Below are positions 1-10,599 of a stretch of 64,000 bases of DNA, in pieces; position 1 is the stretch's first letter; the number at the start of each line of letters is the position of its first letter. Source of the DNA: Prorocentrum cordatum. Its lineage: Eukaryota > Sar > Dinophyceae > Prorocentrales > Prorocentraceae. The notes beneath the pieces were generated by a model. It was not told the DNA's origin. It saw only the letters and a list, made by a program, of their open reading frames with translations, and did no database searches. The stretch lies in the NCBI GenBank assembly GCA_963575745.1, contig CAUYUJ010001740.1, forward strand, positions 1 through 64,000. Direction: 5' to 3'. The position numbers were made by a program, and so were the translations under genes.

Positions 1-88
1 GCTCCACGCGAGGGCGGCAGTCGGCCACCGTCGTGCCCCGGCAAAAAGGGCCCGAGGGTGGGGCTGGAGCCCCCGGGCCCGGGGGCCG

Positions 89-1609
89 TCATGACCCCGT
101 GGAGGCGACGCCTCTGGCACGGCCGCGCCCGCGGCCGCCTCGGCCGCCACCGCGCCCCGCGCCTGCTGCGTCACCTCCAGCTCCTTCTGCTCCGTCGACT
201 GCCTCCGCAGGCGCCCCACGTAGCGCACGTGCTCGACCTTGCGCCTGCTCTATCTCATGCTGCTCCTTCGCCCGCCGGTGGACGTAGCCCCTGAGCTCTG
301 GCCCCGAGACGTCCTCCACCGAGCTCACGCCCTCGAAGAAACGTGCGTTCGTCCAGCTCGGCTTGGTCGGGTCCGAGTAGGCATCCACCACAGCGGCGAC
401 TCGGCGAGTCAACACCTCCACCATCATGAGGCCGCCCATGTTCAGCTGATCGTATACCCCGCCCTGGTACAATGCCTCCACGATCGTCCTCAGCTCGTGC
501 ACCACGCGGTCATTCTGACCCAGGCCCTTCATGCGGATGAAGAGGTCGAGCCAGAGCCGCGGGTCCCCTCCGTGCCTCTCCATGTGCTTCAGCATGTGGA
601 GAGCCCCCGGCGGCCCGTCCACCTTCGCGTCCGGGTAGTGCTCCTGCCTCGACTCGCCTACCACGTCCCGCCATCGTTTGAAACGCTCGCCCTGCTCGTC
701 GTAGTCGACCCAGAGCGTGCGGGCGTCGGCGTCTCTCTCCTCCCCCAGCGGCTCCGCCACGGGAGGCAGCGCCAGCTCGGGCGTGGCGGTGCCGCCGACA
801 CGCTCAGCGGGACCTTCATCCTCGAGTAGCTCCGCGGCCTCAGCGCGTCGGCGCTCGGGGCCCGCGGCACGGCCATGGCCTCTGCCTAGGTCTTGCCAGA
901 CCGCGGCCTCCTCGCTCACGCGCCCTGGGGCTGCTCCAGCATCCAGACGAACGAGTCGCACCATGCTGCCGTCGGAGGTCCTCAGCACGCCGAAAGGCTC
1001 GGGACCGCCCTCGAAGCTCAGGCCCTCGCTGTCCGTCACGACGACCTCCGACCCGACCGCGACGCCGGGCCCGCCGCTGAGGGCGATCCAGGCCTGGCCC
1101 GCCACAGGAGCCTCCAGAAGCTTCCCGCCTAGGCGAGCCACGGCCATGCCCAGACGCAGCAGGTTGGCCCGTTCCGCGGCCGACAGCCTGCCCGAGGCCT
1201 CCTGCCAAGAGACTCGCTGGCCGCTCACGGCCACAGCCTCCCTCGGCTCGGGCAGGGCGGCGTCTATCTCCAGCGCCGCCTCTCGGCCCCGTGTCAGCGC
1301 GTCGGCCAGCTCGTCGGGCCCCATGGCCTCTCGGAAGCGATACAACCTCCGCATCTTCCGCGTCCGCAGCGCCAGCGGGAAGGCCCGCGAGGGCCCCGTC
1401 TCGGGGTTCTCGCAGCTCATGTCCTCCACGTAGATGTCTCCGTCGGGGGTCAGGATGACCCACTCTCCCTCTGCCACGTAGTGCAGCAGCACTCGCTCAT
1501 GGTCGACGTCGTCGTCAGAGAATCGGCAGACCACCCGCTCTCCTGGGAGCGCTCTAGTCCACCACTCCCGCCCCGCGTCTCCGCGGAGCCACCCCACGAG
1601 CGTCGACAT
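89..1609 (-). CDS. Dinoflagellate retroelement first ORF (gag-like), 506 aa
   Basis: The protein starts MSTLVGWLRGDAGREWW and has an N-terminal half with a motif around WVILTPDGDIYVED (about residues 50-63). A Glu/Ala-rich linker follows, then a helical C-terminal half with LHMLKHMERHGGDPRLWLDL and YDQLNMGGLMMVEVLTRR (about residues 330-410). It ends in an Arg/Gly-rich basic tail, as expected of a nucleic-acid-binding Gag-like protein. From memory, this layout matches the ORF placed upstream of reverse transcriptase in multi-copy dinoflagellate retroelements; the match was not checked. The stop is TGA at 89-91, and any reverse transcriptase would lie left of the window edge. The ORF is long, unbroken and unlike the low-complexity ORFs elsewhere, so this copy may be young. 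The first ATG is chosen because the Cys-rich ORF in another frame overlaps it. It could also be a domesticated gene. Confidence 0.7.
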   Translation of the reverse strand: MSTLVGWLRGDAGREWWTRALPGERVVCRFSDDDVDHERVLLHYVAEGEWVILTPDGDIYVEDMSCENPETGPSRAFPLALRTRKMRRLYRFREAMGPDELADALTRGREAALEIDAALPEPREAVAVSGQRVSWQEASGRLSAAERANLLRLGMAVARLGGKLLEAPVAGQAWIALSGGPGVAVGSEVVVTDSEGLSFEGGPEPFGVLRTSDGSMVRLVRLDAGAAPGRVSEEAAVWQDLGRGHGRAAGPERRRAEAAELLEDEGPAERVGGTATPELALPPVAEPLGEERDADARTLWVDYDEQGERFKRWRDVVGESRQEHYPDAKVDGPPGALHMLKHMERHGGDPRLWLDLFIRMKGLGQNDRVVHELRTIVEALYQGGVYDQLNMGGLMMVEVLTRRVAAVVDAYSDPTKPSWTNARFFEGVSSVEDVSGPELRGYVHRRAKEQHEIEQAQGRARALRGAPAEAVDGAEGAGGDAAGAGRGGGRGGRGRGRARGVASTGS

Positions 1610-1796
1610 GCCTGTGGGCTATCACCTTGCCCACCAGCCAGTGCACCACCCCTCCGAGCAGCGCGCCGATCAGCTTCTCGACCGCCCTCTCGCCCGCCGT
1701 CGGCGCCGGGCAAGCCCTGGTCTCACAGGCAGGGCAAGCCGCGCACGGAGGCGGCTCGCAGGCCGGGCAGGCCGCGCAGGGACCCTAAGGTCCACA
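1554..1796 (-). CDS. Cys-Pro-rich ORF with hydrophobic segment, partial, overlaps retroelement ORF
   Basis: This frame has no ATG and is open from about 1796 to a TAG at 1554-1556. It reads as repeated CPAC/CAAC motifs followed by a hydrophobic stretch (LIGALLGGVVHWLVGKVIA) and a basic tail. It overlaps the start of the 506-aa ORF in another frame. A related Cys-Pro-rich peptide occurs at 21285-21503, which supports shared retroelement origin. How it would be started is unknown: splicing, a non-AUG codon, or decay are all possible. Metal binding by the CPxC pairs is inference only. Confidence 0.35.
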
Positions 1797-1853
1797 GGGC
1801 CGGTTTTCCAGTCCCAACATCAAGTTAACATCAAGGACTATTTTATAGTCCTT
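1779..1853 (-). repeat. Retroelement terminal segment with palindromic hairpin
   Basis: Contains a block at 1798-1815 shared with 21306-21322 (plus strand ggccggttttcYagtccc), a GGACC-type palindrome next to it, and a palindrome at 1833-1853 whose arms are AAGGACTAT/ATAGTCCTT. The flank to about 1990 is abruptly AT-rich. This looks like an element boundary. Confidence 0.5.
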
Positions 1854-2035
1854 GGATATATATGAATTGTTGTTGTTTTCGAATCGTTTTACAAATTTTA
1901 TTAAACTTAGAACTTGAATTGTATTTTCACTCGGAAACGAACATGTGTGATGTATTCGCGTTGACGCAAGACGCGCGCTGGCGATGCATCCCCGCAGTGC
2001 GGTTGGCCACCTATTCGAACGCTTGAAAAAAACAA

Positions 2036-2094
2036 GAAGGAGGCGGAGGAGGAGGAGGAGGAGGAGGAGGAGGAGGAGGAGGAAGAGGAGGAGG

Positions 2095-2125
<31 letters not shown>

Positions 2126-2500
2126 AGAGGAGGCGGAGAGAGAGAGAGGGAGGAGGAAGAGCAGGCGAGCAGGGGCAGGAAGAGCAGGAGGAGCAGGAGC
2201 ATGAGGAGGAAGGAACGAGAGAGGAAAGGAAATGGAGGAAGAGGATGAGAAAAAGAGGAGGGAGAGGGAGGAGGAGAAGGAGGAGGAAGAGGAGGAGGAG
2301 GAGGAGGAGGATGGGGAGGAGGAAGACGAAAAGGAGGAGGAGGAGGAGAAGGAGAACAGAAGGAACAATTGAGGAGGAATGAGCATGGAGGGGGGAAGGA
2401 AAGAGAAGAGGAGGGGGGAGGACAAGGGGAGGGGAGAGGGGAAGAGGAGGATCGACGACGAGGAGGCGGAGGAGGACGACGGGGCAACAACGAAGGGCCC
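2036..2500. repeat. (GGA)n homopurine tract
   Basis: Long imperfect GGA/GAG repeat on the plus strand with GCA and GAA variants. ORFs here are repeat artefacts rich in Arg/Glu or Ser/Leu. It is a mirror-repeat-prone purine-pyrimidine tract. Confidence 0.9.
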
Positions 2501-2793
2501 CTCTCAAGGAACAATCGTTTTCTCATCTCTTGCCCTGGATCGTTCGCGCCTGAATTTCCGAGCAAGTCCAAACCGTGCGTCGAGGTATAACTTCCCGCGG
2601 GCAAAAAAAAACATTGAAAAAAACAAGATGCCTCGACCCTCGATCCTCTCGCCCCCAAGGTGAGCGATGGACGGAGACGGATGAGCGGAAACGGATGACA
2701 CCCGAGCGATCTCCCGCGACGATGTCTCCGCGTCGCCTCGCATGCAGCGTCCAGAGAAGGCCCCGTGGAAATTGACACCGTCTTCGGAGTCGA
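2501..2793. other. Unassigned spacer
   Basis: Mixed sequence with no recognised gene, repeat unit or RNA. Confidence 0.5.
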
Positions 2794-2833
2794 CTAGAAC
2801 CTAAGCGCGCGCGAAGCGCGCGCGTGGTTCTAG
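2794..2833. repeat. 40-base GC-core hairpin, copy 1
   Basis: The arms are CTAGAACC and GGTTCTAG around a GCGCGCGCGAAGCGCGCGCG core. A second, diverged copy lies at 24977-25016, so this is probably a tiny fold-back element or structured site. Confidence 0.6.
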
Positions 2834-2959
2834 TAGACCATATAGTGCGTCTGAGAGCAGAAGAGACCAGAAGGGCAGAAGAGGCCAGCAGAGACCCGGA
2901 GAGAGGAGCAGAGACCAGCTGAGGCCGTGCATGAGGTGAACAGGCGGGATGGAGATGAG

Positions 2960-3085
2960 TGGGGGGGGAGAAGGAGGAGGAGGTGGAGGTGGAGGAGGAG
3001 GAGGAGGAGGAGGATGGGAAAAAAGGACGAAGATCAAGAGTAGAAATTAAACAAGGAGGGCGAGCAGGAGAAGGAGGAGACGGAG
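2960..3085. repeat. (GGA)n tract
   Basis: GGA/GGT repeats on the plus strand. The flanks 2834-2959 and 3086-3540 hold no gene that I can support. Confidence 0.8.
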
Positions 3086-3540
3086 GACGAGGACAAGGAA
3101 TCGCAACAGAGGGCGAGACGGGGGGTTCGGCCAGGGCGAAGAGTAAAGAGCGAAACGCAATCTGAAATGATTACCATTTGGGGTCCTCACGCGGGGACGT
3201 CTCACGCGGGGTCACGCCAAACAGTCGGTGGAGGAGGGGGAGGTGGAGGAGGGGGAAAAGGACGAAGATTAAGTGGGGTCCTACGGTCGGCGTGATGTTT
3301 GTTCTCAGCGCATGTGTGGGTTCTGAGAACATGTCGTGGTATGCCTTTACGACTGCGGGACGGTCGGCGTGGTAGGCCTTTTCGCGACTGCTGGGACGGT
3401 CGGCCTTTGCTCAGGAGGAGGAGGAGGAGGACCCTAGCGCCTTCCGAAAAGTCTCTTCTGCGTCTTCAGGGAAGGCCTCGAACTTCTCAGAAGGCTGGCG
3501 GACTTCCGAGCCATCTGAGAGGGCCCGCCAGGACGAGAAG

Positions 3541-3790
3541 CAGATGGGCAGGAGGAGGAGGGGGAGGATGAGGGGAGGAGGAGGAGGAGGAAGAGGAGGG
3601 GGAGGAGGAGGCGGATGGGGAGGAACAGAAGGAAGATCAGGTGGAGGAGTAGGGCGAGGAGGAGGACGAGGAGGAGGAGGAGGAGGAGGAGGAGGAGAAG
3701 AAGCAGGACTGAGAGGAAGCAAGGTGAGCAGGATAGAGGAGGAGGAGGCGGAGGAGGAGAAGAAACTGAGATGGAGGAGGAGGAAGGACA
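3541..3790. repeat. (GGA)n tract
   Basis: Imperfect GGA repeat. The following 3791-4030 holds no recognisable feature. Confidence 0.85.
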
Positions 3791-4030
3791 TGATGAATGT
3801 TCCCTCCTGGGCAGCGCCGCTCGTTAATTCGATGAGCAGGCGAACGCGCTCCTGGTGACGTCGAAGAGATTCCATATCCTGGTCTATGTCCGCGTCTGCC
3901 AGGTCGGTAAAAAAAGGCGAGCGAGGGCGAATCATCTTGCGACAGAAGCACAAACGCGATCAGCTCGGGGCTTCGAGCCCCAATTATGAAGAGGAAAGCT
4001 ACCCTGGAAGACATCGACGGCGACCACTGA

Positions 4031-4215
4031 GAGGAGGGGGCGGAGGAGGAGGAGCAGGAGCAGAACGGGGAGAAGGAGAATGAGGAAAAGGAGGAGGAGG
4101 AGGGGGAGGAGGGAGGAGGAGGAGCAGGAGGGGAAGAGGATGAGGAGGTGGAGGAGGAGCAGCAACATCAGCAAGAAGAGGAGGAGAAGCAGCAGCATCA
4201 GGAAGAGGAGGAAGA

Positions 4216-4246
<31 letters not shown>

Positions 4247-4295
4247 GATGAGGACGACGACGAAGAGGAGGACGAGGAGCAGCAGCAGCAGCAAG
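4031..4295. repeat. (GGA)n/(GCA)n tract
   Basis: GGA repeat passing into a short GCA run near 4279-4293. The stretch 4296-4560 is ordinary sequence with nothing recognised. Confidence 0.85.
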
Positions 4296-4564
4296 ACGGG
4301 GCTGCTCCTTGTGCACCCGCCCCCCGCTCCAGTGTTAGTCGAATCGGCTATCTTTCGTACCTCCCTCTCTGAACCCGTCCTCCTATGCCTCCCCCCGTGG
4401 CCCTCGCCGTCGCCCTCCATGCCTCGCTCCCTTGCTCAATCCTCGCCCTGTTTGTTCTGCCAGCGCTCACCGTTACCTCTGTCCTGGCATTAGGGCCCGG
4501 GGAACCCTGCGAAAGGGGGGGGGCACATCCAAGGGCGAGGACCCAACAGAACTTGAACGCGGGC

Positions 4565-4612
4565 GGTGTCATCGATGACGTCATCGCGATGACAGTGCGA
4601 TGACGGTTCGAT
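4565..4612. promoter_or_regulatory. GATGACA/TGTCATC palindromic cluster 1
   Basis: Contains GTCATCGATGAC, GTCATCGCGATGAC and two further CGATGAC units with about 11-base spacing. It lies about 450 bases past the 3' end of gene D. The same palindrome recurs at 7742-7870 and 19618-19690. A regulatory or replication role is inference only. Confidence 0.4.
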
Positions 4613-4614
4613 GA

Positions 4615-4806
4615 CGTCCTCCTCCCTCTCCCCCTCCCCCTCCCCCTCCCTCCCCCTCCCCCTCCTCCTCCTCCTCCCTCCTCCTCCTCCTCCTCTCCTC
4701 TCCTCCTCCTCCTCCTCCTCCTCCTCCTCCTCCTCCTCCTCCTCCTCCTCCTCCTCCTCCTCCTCCTCCTCCTCCTCCTCCTCCTCCTCCTCCTCCTCCT
4801 CCTCTC
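4615..4806. repeat. (CTC)n homopyrimidine tract
   Basis: Nearly uninterrupted CCT repeat from about 4702 to 4803 on the plus strand, the opposite strand sense to the GGA tracts at 2.0-4.3 kb. Confidence 0.95.
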
Positions 4807-5069
4807 TGTCCCTTATTGGGGCTCTCTGTGTACATCTCCCAGTCTATGTCATTCGAACGCCCATGCGATCTGTCTAGATCACCCGTCTCCTTCTCCGACC
4901 TGTAGCCGCCCCAATACTTCCGTGAGAAGTGATGGGGCCGCGGGGAGGAGGCGGGCGTTCGAACGTGTCGCATGGGCTTCCGGACTCAGATATCCGAAGC
5001 TAGGTGGCCGCGCTCGTGCACGTCCAGGGGGGGGGGCGCCATAGTTACCCACAGCGCGCCCGAGCTTGT

Positions 5070-6699
5070 CTAGATCGAGCTGGAGACCACGCTCTCAGCT
5101 CCAGGCGGGCGAGGGAAGTGTGGGCAGGGTTGTTGCAGCATCTCCTCCTCCTCCTCCTCCTCCTCGTCGTCCTCCTCCGTCTCCCCCTCCAGATGCCCGA
5201 GCTCGGGAACAGCTGACTGAACTCGAGACCTCTTGCCATTAATGCGCCTGCGCGCGAGCAAGAGGGTCCTAGAAACCGTCGCAGCACGGGATCGCAGCTC
5301 ATCAATTGTGCATTTCGCGAGCGAGGATGTGAATTCGACCGGGTAGCGAGCAGAATCATTCATCATTTTTTTGTTCCCTGTAACCCACATCTTGTTCTTC
5401 CCAAGGCGTTTCTTCCGAGACGATTTGGCAGTGCACACCACCAGACTCTTGCGCCTCTTGGCGCCGCCTAGATTCTCCCGAGCCTCCTGGAACGTCTTTC
5501 TGATGCACGAAATCTGGTGGGGGCCGAAGTTAGTGTAGAACGCGTCAGGCTTCATGGTGTCACCCCCCCAGGCGCCCATCCAGGTCACGACCCTTTGAAG
5601 GCGAGATGCGTCAATACACCACGCCATTGACGGAATCGAGTAAAGAAGAGAATTGAGCGGCTGTTCCACCGTGATCAGCACGCCTCTCATGGTAGCAACG
5701 TTGATCATGTACGACCTTTAGGCTCACTCGTGACTAAATCTGAACACATATTGCTCCTGGTGTCAACGCCCTCCTGCTCCTCCTCCTCCTTCTCCTCCTC
5801 CTTCTCCGTCTCCTCCTCATCCTCCTCCCCGTGTGCCTCTTGGGGCTTCCTTGAAGCCTATTGAGGGTTGTTTGGGGGCCTCTTGGGGCGCTTCTTGGGA
5901 GCTTCTGGGGGCCTGGGCACTTCCCTTTCTCTCTCCTCAGATTCCCCCTCATTCGTTTCGCCCGTCATCCTCCTCCCCCATCCCTCGCCACCTCTCCAGT
6001 TGCGTGTCCTGCCCTCCTCTCTCTCTTGGTATTGTGATGCGGTGCCTACTTAATTTGTACATTCCCAGCACGTTAGATCGGCCAAGAAGTTGGCCATCCG
6101 CACGTCGTCCCTGGAATATGAGCCCAAAGGACGCGTCTCAGTACGACGCGTGTGGCCGCGGCTCACCCACAGGAACGACGAGCACGGTGGCGAGAAGTGG
6201 GCCGCGCCCGAGGCCACCACCGAGCCCAGCACGTACAACGCGTATAAGATGCCAACCTTGAAAGGCATCTCATTGAAAGGCATCTCTAATCCTCCCTGTC
6301 CTGTCCGTCCCTCCCCACCTCCTCCCCCCTGCCCGCCAACGGTCATCGAGGGTACTTTAAGCACGCCCCGTCAACCACTGTGCAGCCGTTTTCGAGCGGC
6401 GAGTCCCGCAAGTCGAATGTGTGTGCAGAATGCCCTGCACGGCGCACTGCTGCCGCCGTGTCGCCATGCCCAGAAAAACACTCAAAGAACGCGGTCGTCC
6501 TCGGGATCGACTCGAGCACCGCGTTGAATTCTCGCACGCACATTGCCAGCAACGAAGCCCCACTGATCTTCAAGAGGTCGTGATCATTGCCGATGCGCAT
6601 TGCTGCGCTGACAGCCCATTCTCTCCCAGCGCGATGGTGTGGCGTGCCAGCGTGCACGGCGCAGAACGTGACGCACAGCAAGAGAAATTTCAACCACAT
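5070..6699 (-). CDS. Gene D: three-exon gene with cytosine-methyltransferase-like motifs, 384 aa
   Basis: Exons are 6699-6376, 6256-6072 and 5715-5070. Junctions are GTG|GTTGAC...AAG|GTTGGC (phase 0) and AAC|GTGCTG...AAG|GTCGTA (phase 2), and the frame holds to a stop at 5070. The N-terminus (MWLKFLLLCVTFCAVHAG) could be a signal peptide or simply hydrophobic. AFFECFSGHGD (residues 70-80) resembles motif I of C5 DNA methyltransferases, FSPPCSSFLW (129-138) resembles the PPC catalytic loop, and VEQP (186-189) sits where motif VI would be. TWMGAWGGDTMKP (214-226) follows. The tail is basic, then an acidic Glu run written by a CTC tract at 5139-5180. No target-recognition domain is evident, so activity is doubtful. 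A putative acceptor TTTCAG ends 7 bases before the ATG. I recall similar multi-copy dinoflagellate proteins but could not check. Confidence 0.75.
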
Positions 6700-9600
6700 C
6701 TCAAGCCTGAAACTATCACCACGCTATCTGTGAGCCCAGGGGCGATGTGAGTGCAGAAACCAAGGGCCGCCTGTATGTCCCACAAAGAAAAAACTCTGTG
6801 CTCGAAGCGGCAACGGTGAGCGAACATCGCCAGTGACCTCAAATCCTTGTTGAGCCCTTCGTCCAAGAAACAATTGTATGCCCTCGGAGACCCGTGTTCA
6901 TCGACCCTGGGGGAGGAGGTTAATATTTTGTGACTCCTGAAGGTGCGACCCTGGGGGGGGGGGGTAATCTTTTGTGACTCCCAACCGTCTCCGATCCCCT
7001 CCTCCACTCCCCAACTCTTCCGTCTTCTTCTATCCCGTGGTTCGCTGCTACCCTACCCGCCTCCACCTTGCTGAGTCCCTGGTCTGCTGCGCTCTCGCCC
7101 GCCAGTCGCTGCGCCGAGAGGGGCGCGCGCGGGGCAGGTTCGCTCGGAACCCGACTTGATCAAGACAGGCTCGGGCGCGACTGCAGATCGGGGATGTGCA
7201 GTGGGGAGGCGGGTCGAGACAACGAGTGCCCCCCATGTTACATTCCCCCCCCTTGGCCCCCTTTCCTTTCTGGTCCGGCCCCATTTCCCCCTTTGGGCGA
7301 GATGTGAAAGCCCTGGGTCCTGAAGATCATGTGCACGGTCAGGTGGTGCTTCGGCACCAAGTGTATTTGACACAACAGGCAACAACGAATATGCATGTCC
7401 ATATGTTCGATCATCTGACGTCTGACATCTTCTGGAACTATCACCCTGTACTCACGAATCAAATTCAGTAGGCCCATTAGCGATACCCCTGCCTGTTGCA
7501 AATACGGAGCACTCCACATATCACCCCCGAACTTGGCGACGCAATGCAATGAGAAGGGGAGCATCAGCCCACATTCTGCAGCCTTCAAGCTCATGGCAGA
7601 GCCTGCATGGTCTGGCTCCTGATCTCGAGAGGCTGAAGCGACTGACGATGCACCTGGCATCTGCGATACAAGGCTGATGCATAGCAGATGTCAGGTGCAT
7701 CGTGATGTCATGGGGGTGTCGTGATGTAGTAACATGATGGTTTAGGGGGTGTCATCGCAGTGTCATCGCCCTGTCATCGCGATGACGTTTGCGATGACAT
7801 CTGCGATGACAGTGCGATGACAATGCGATGATAGTGCGATGACAGTGCGATGACAGTGCGATGACACCCGGGAGTGGGCAACGGCATTTCTTAGGGTCCC
7901 ATAAGGAACCGGTCCGTGTACTTCCGCATGAGGGGACCGGGTCCACTAGGAGCTGAGGTTATTCAAGACGGGGTGCCAAGGCAAGTGATGGTGAGAGAGG
8001 GCGTTGAATGATGATGGGGGGGTCCGCGGGGGGGGCATCAGCTAAGACGGGAACGCCAATGCAATCTTAAGGGGCCGACTGGGTTCCCCCCGCCCCCACT
8101 CCGCCCCCGCCCGCCGCGCAGACTGGCATGATTACTGCCCCTCCCAAGGGCTTCGCTCGTGGCCCCTCGGCAATCAATGGTAACCTCTCCGATCCCTCGC
8201 GGGCGGTCTGGGGGCAGGTGGCGCGCAGTCGGCGGGCTCAGAAAGAAGGCAGCGAGAGCAAAGGAGAGTGGGGGATTGAATAGAGCAAGAAGGCAGGTGA
8301 GAATGAATGAAGGGAGGTGGGAGCTGCAGGACGTTTCAAGGAACGAAGAGCAAGGGGGGGAGGAGGAGGAAGGGGGGGGGAGAAGGAGGGGGGAGGGAGA
8401 AGAGGAGGAGGGAGAATCGGAGGAGGAGAAATATGAAGCGACGACGACGACGACCCGATATTATCTTTACCCAAGGGTCCTGGATCGTGAAGCCGTGCCT
8501 CTTACCGAGCATCTTCGGGGTGAGGCTGTGCAGACGGTTGTTGAAGGGAACGTCGTGCGCGTCTTGCCACGACATGAGTTCGCCCGATAGTTGTCTCACA
8601 GCCAGCTCGACCACTTGGTCGGTGTCGCCTGCGAAGCGCCAGTGGTTACTCAGCGCAACGCGCCATAGCACACATGAAACGTATCGCATTATTGGCCCGA
8701 AGTAGAGGCAGTGGAGCTCGTCCACCGCAAGGTTCCCAGCTGGAGATGTCCCAAGCGTTTTGTCGAATATAGGGCATCTGTGGGACACGCAATCGAGCGA
8801 TTTCTTGCCGTGCCTCTTTGTTCTCCAGAGGGTGACCACCAGTGGCAAGGGCGCGGCATCCAACGCGGCAGTGTCCACCAGCGCACGCGATGGTTCCACC
8901 CGATCTCCAGCGAGGACTTCGACGTTGCAAATGCGAGCGTCTGCAACAACCACACGGCCTGTGATCGGATCAGATTTCGAAGGTTTTCTCCAACGCAAGA
9001 CGTTCAGCAAGTTGCGGCGGTCCTCGGGCGTCTTCAAGGGAATGTGAATTTCACATTTCTTGCACGCCTCGTAGTAATCGTCGGGCGTCCTCAATTGCCA
9101 CTGCATATCGTCGCGCATAGTGCTGTATTGCGAGTGTAGCTCAAACTTGCACAGCGTGCAGAACTGACATGGCGCATAGGTGCTGGACCATGGTGCTAAA
9201 CCTAACGACTTCGCGTGTTCCGACCAGTCACCCTTGATATATATCAGCGCGGCCTTGAAGGTGAGGTTCGGAGATGCGAGAGCTCTCTGGCCCACCTCGG
9301 ACGACGGCATCCATTGACGGCCATCGTGCATCTGTTGCGGGCGCCGTCCGACGGACATTGCTTCAAACATCCAAGTGGCAGCGAGATGATGTGGGAACAT
9401 ATTGCACCAACCTTTGCAGCCGCACTGGCAGGAGTCAGAACTTTTAATCGTGCTGATGAGATGGCGGCGCTTAGACAACAAATTGATACACCATATCCCA
9501 CAAACCGAATCATTTCTGCCAGCGGCAGGCTGGCGGAACTGCACGCCGTCAAGGTAGTACGCAAGCGGCAGCGGTGGCGGCTGGTTGTCCCGCTTTGCCT

Positions 9601-10105
9601 GCAACGTTATTGGGTGATTCTTATACACAGGGAGATTCACAATGGAGTCATCGGGGGCGTCCGCCAAATCGTCGAGCTCCTGTCTCAAAGATGGGTCAGC
9701 AATGAGTTCGTCTTCGATGGAGTCCCAAACGCAACGCACGAGGCAAGGATTACTCGTGCGGATTGCGGCTCTGTTGTAGTTGCCTGGTGTTTGAATAGTT
9801 GTGAGATGCTTCGGCTCGGGCAGCACTCGATCCAACAATGATTGGTATTTCCCTGTCTGTTGGCCAGGGGGGAGGGCGTAAAGGCTGAAGGACGCCCCAG
9901 GTACGTTTGCCCTCTGGGCAAAATAACACGCCTGGCACAACTCTTTGGCAGACAGCTTGGCGGTCGCATAAAGGCGAATGAGCAAAAGAAACAAATCGTG
10001 GCCACCATCTCGTTCATCCTGGGTGGTCTCTCGCTTGGGCGGGCGGTGGCGGCTGTTGGGCTGGCGCCTGCGGCCCTTCAAGGTTGCGCTTTTTTGGGGC
10101 GCCAT
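6690..10105 (-). CDS. Gene C: three-exon dinoflagellate-type protein with Cys clusters, 730 aa
   Basis: Exons are 10105-8471 (545 codons, open throughout), 7660-7320 and 6906-6690. The first donor is a good TGG|GTAAAG with acceptor CGCAG|ATG. The second needs a GA donor (TTCAG|GACCC) into CCCAG|GGTC; that junction is tentative, but the joined frame is open. Features are a basic N-terminus, CQCGCKGWC (about residues 224-232), CQFCTLC (about 311-317), DELHCLYFGP (about 462-471), and PKHHLTVHM leading into a Tyr/Phe-rich block with FLDEGLN. The Cys pairs suggest metal binding. The layout recalls a large multi-copy family in dinoflagellates, possibly of transposase descent, but I see no proven DDE triad. 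Intron 1 carries a GGA tract and a GATGACA cluster. The stop overlaps the gene D start by 10 bases. Confidence 0.7.
7742..7870. promoter_or_regulatory. GATGACA/TGTCATC palindromic cluster 2
   Basis: Three TGTCATCGC units converge on GTCATCGCGATGAC, followed by a run of GCGATGACAGT units at 11-base spacing. It lies in intron 1 of gene C. The inverted layout around one centre is plain in the sequence; the function is unknown. Confidence 0.45.
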
Positions 10106-10368
10106 GCTTGGAGCCTGAGTTGTTTGAGCAGAGCGGCGTCGGAACGCGGCGCAACAATACATGGCAATTGTTTCGGTGCATATGTGGGGGGATGGCGGCG
10201 CCTTGCGCGCGCCGCCAGCCCATATGTTCGAACGAAAACCGACGGTGACAACGACGGCGGCAGGAGGGAGGAGGCGGGTGAGGAGGTATGATAGTACACT
10301 TGGGCATGGGCAGTGGAGGAAAGACGGACATGCAGAAAGCGAGATGCATGGGGAGATGGGGAGAGCGA

Positions 10369-10440
10369 GTGGGAGAGAGAGAGAGAGGGAGGGAGGGAAA
10401 GAGAGAAGGGGATAGGGAACGAGAGAGAGAGAGAGAGAGG
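10369..10440. repeat. (GA)n/(GGGA)n tract upstream of gene C
   Basis: Purine repeat about 270 bases 5' of the gene C start. It could be part of the 5' region, but no promoter element is recognisable; dinoflagellate promoters are poorly defined. Confidence 0.6.
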
Positions 10441-10599
10441 CGGAGGGCGCGATATCCGACGGAAGCCGCGAGCGAGCGGTCTGGCCGCTCAACCCCTCCA
10501 CGGGCGAGTACAAAGGCGACTACGGCCCAGCATAACCAGGGGCGGGGGGAAGTCGCTAGATCCTCCCCTCGTGTCTCGCACACCCCTTGCTTGCGTTAG

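Noticed and set aside
8336-10513. 725-aa version of gene C exon 1 with start at 10513 and end at 8336
   Set aside because: The N-terminal 136 residues are translated GA/CT repeat and the C-terminus runs into the intron GGA tract; the ATG at 10105 and donor at 8471 fit better.
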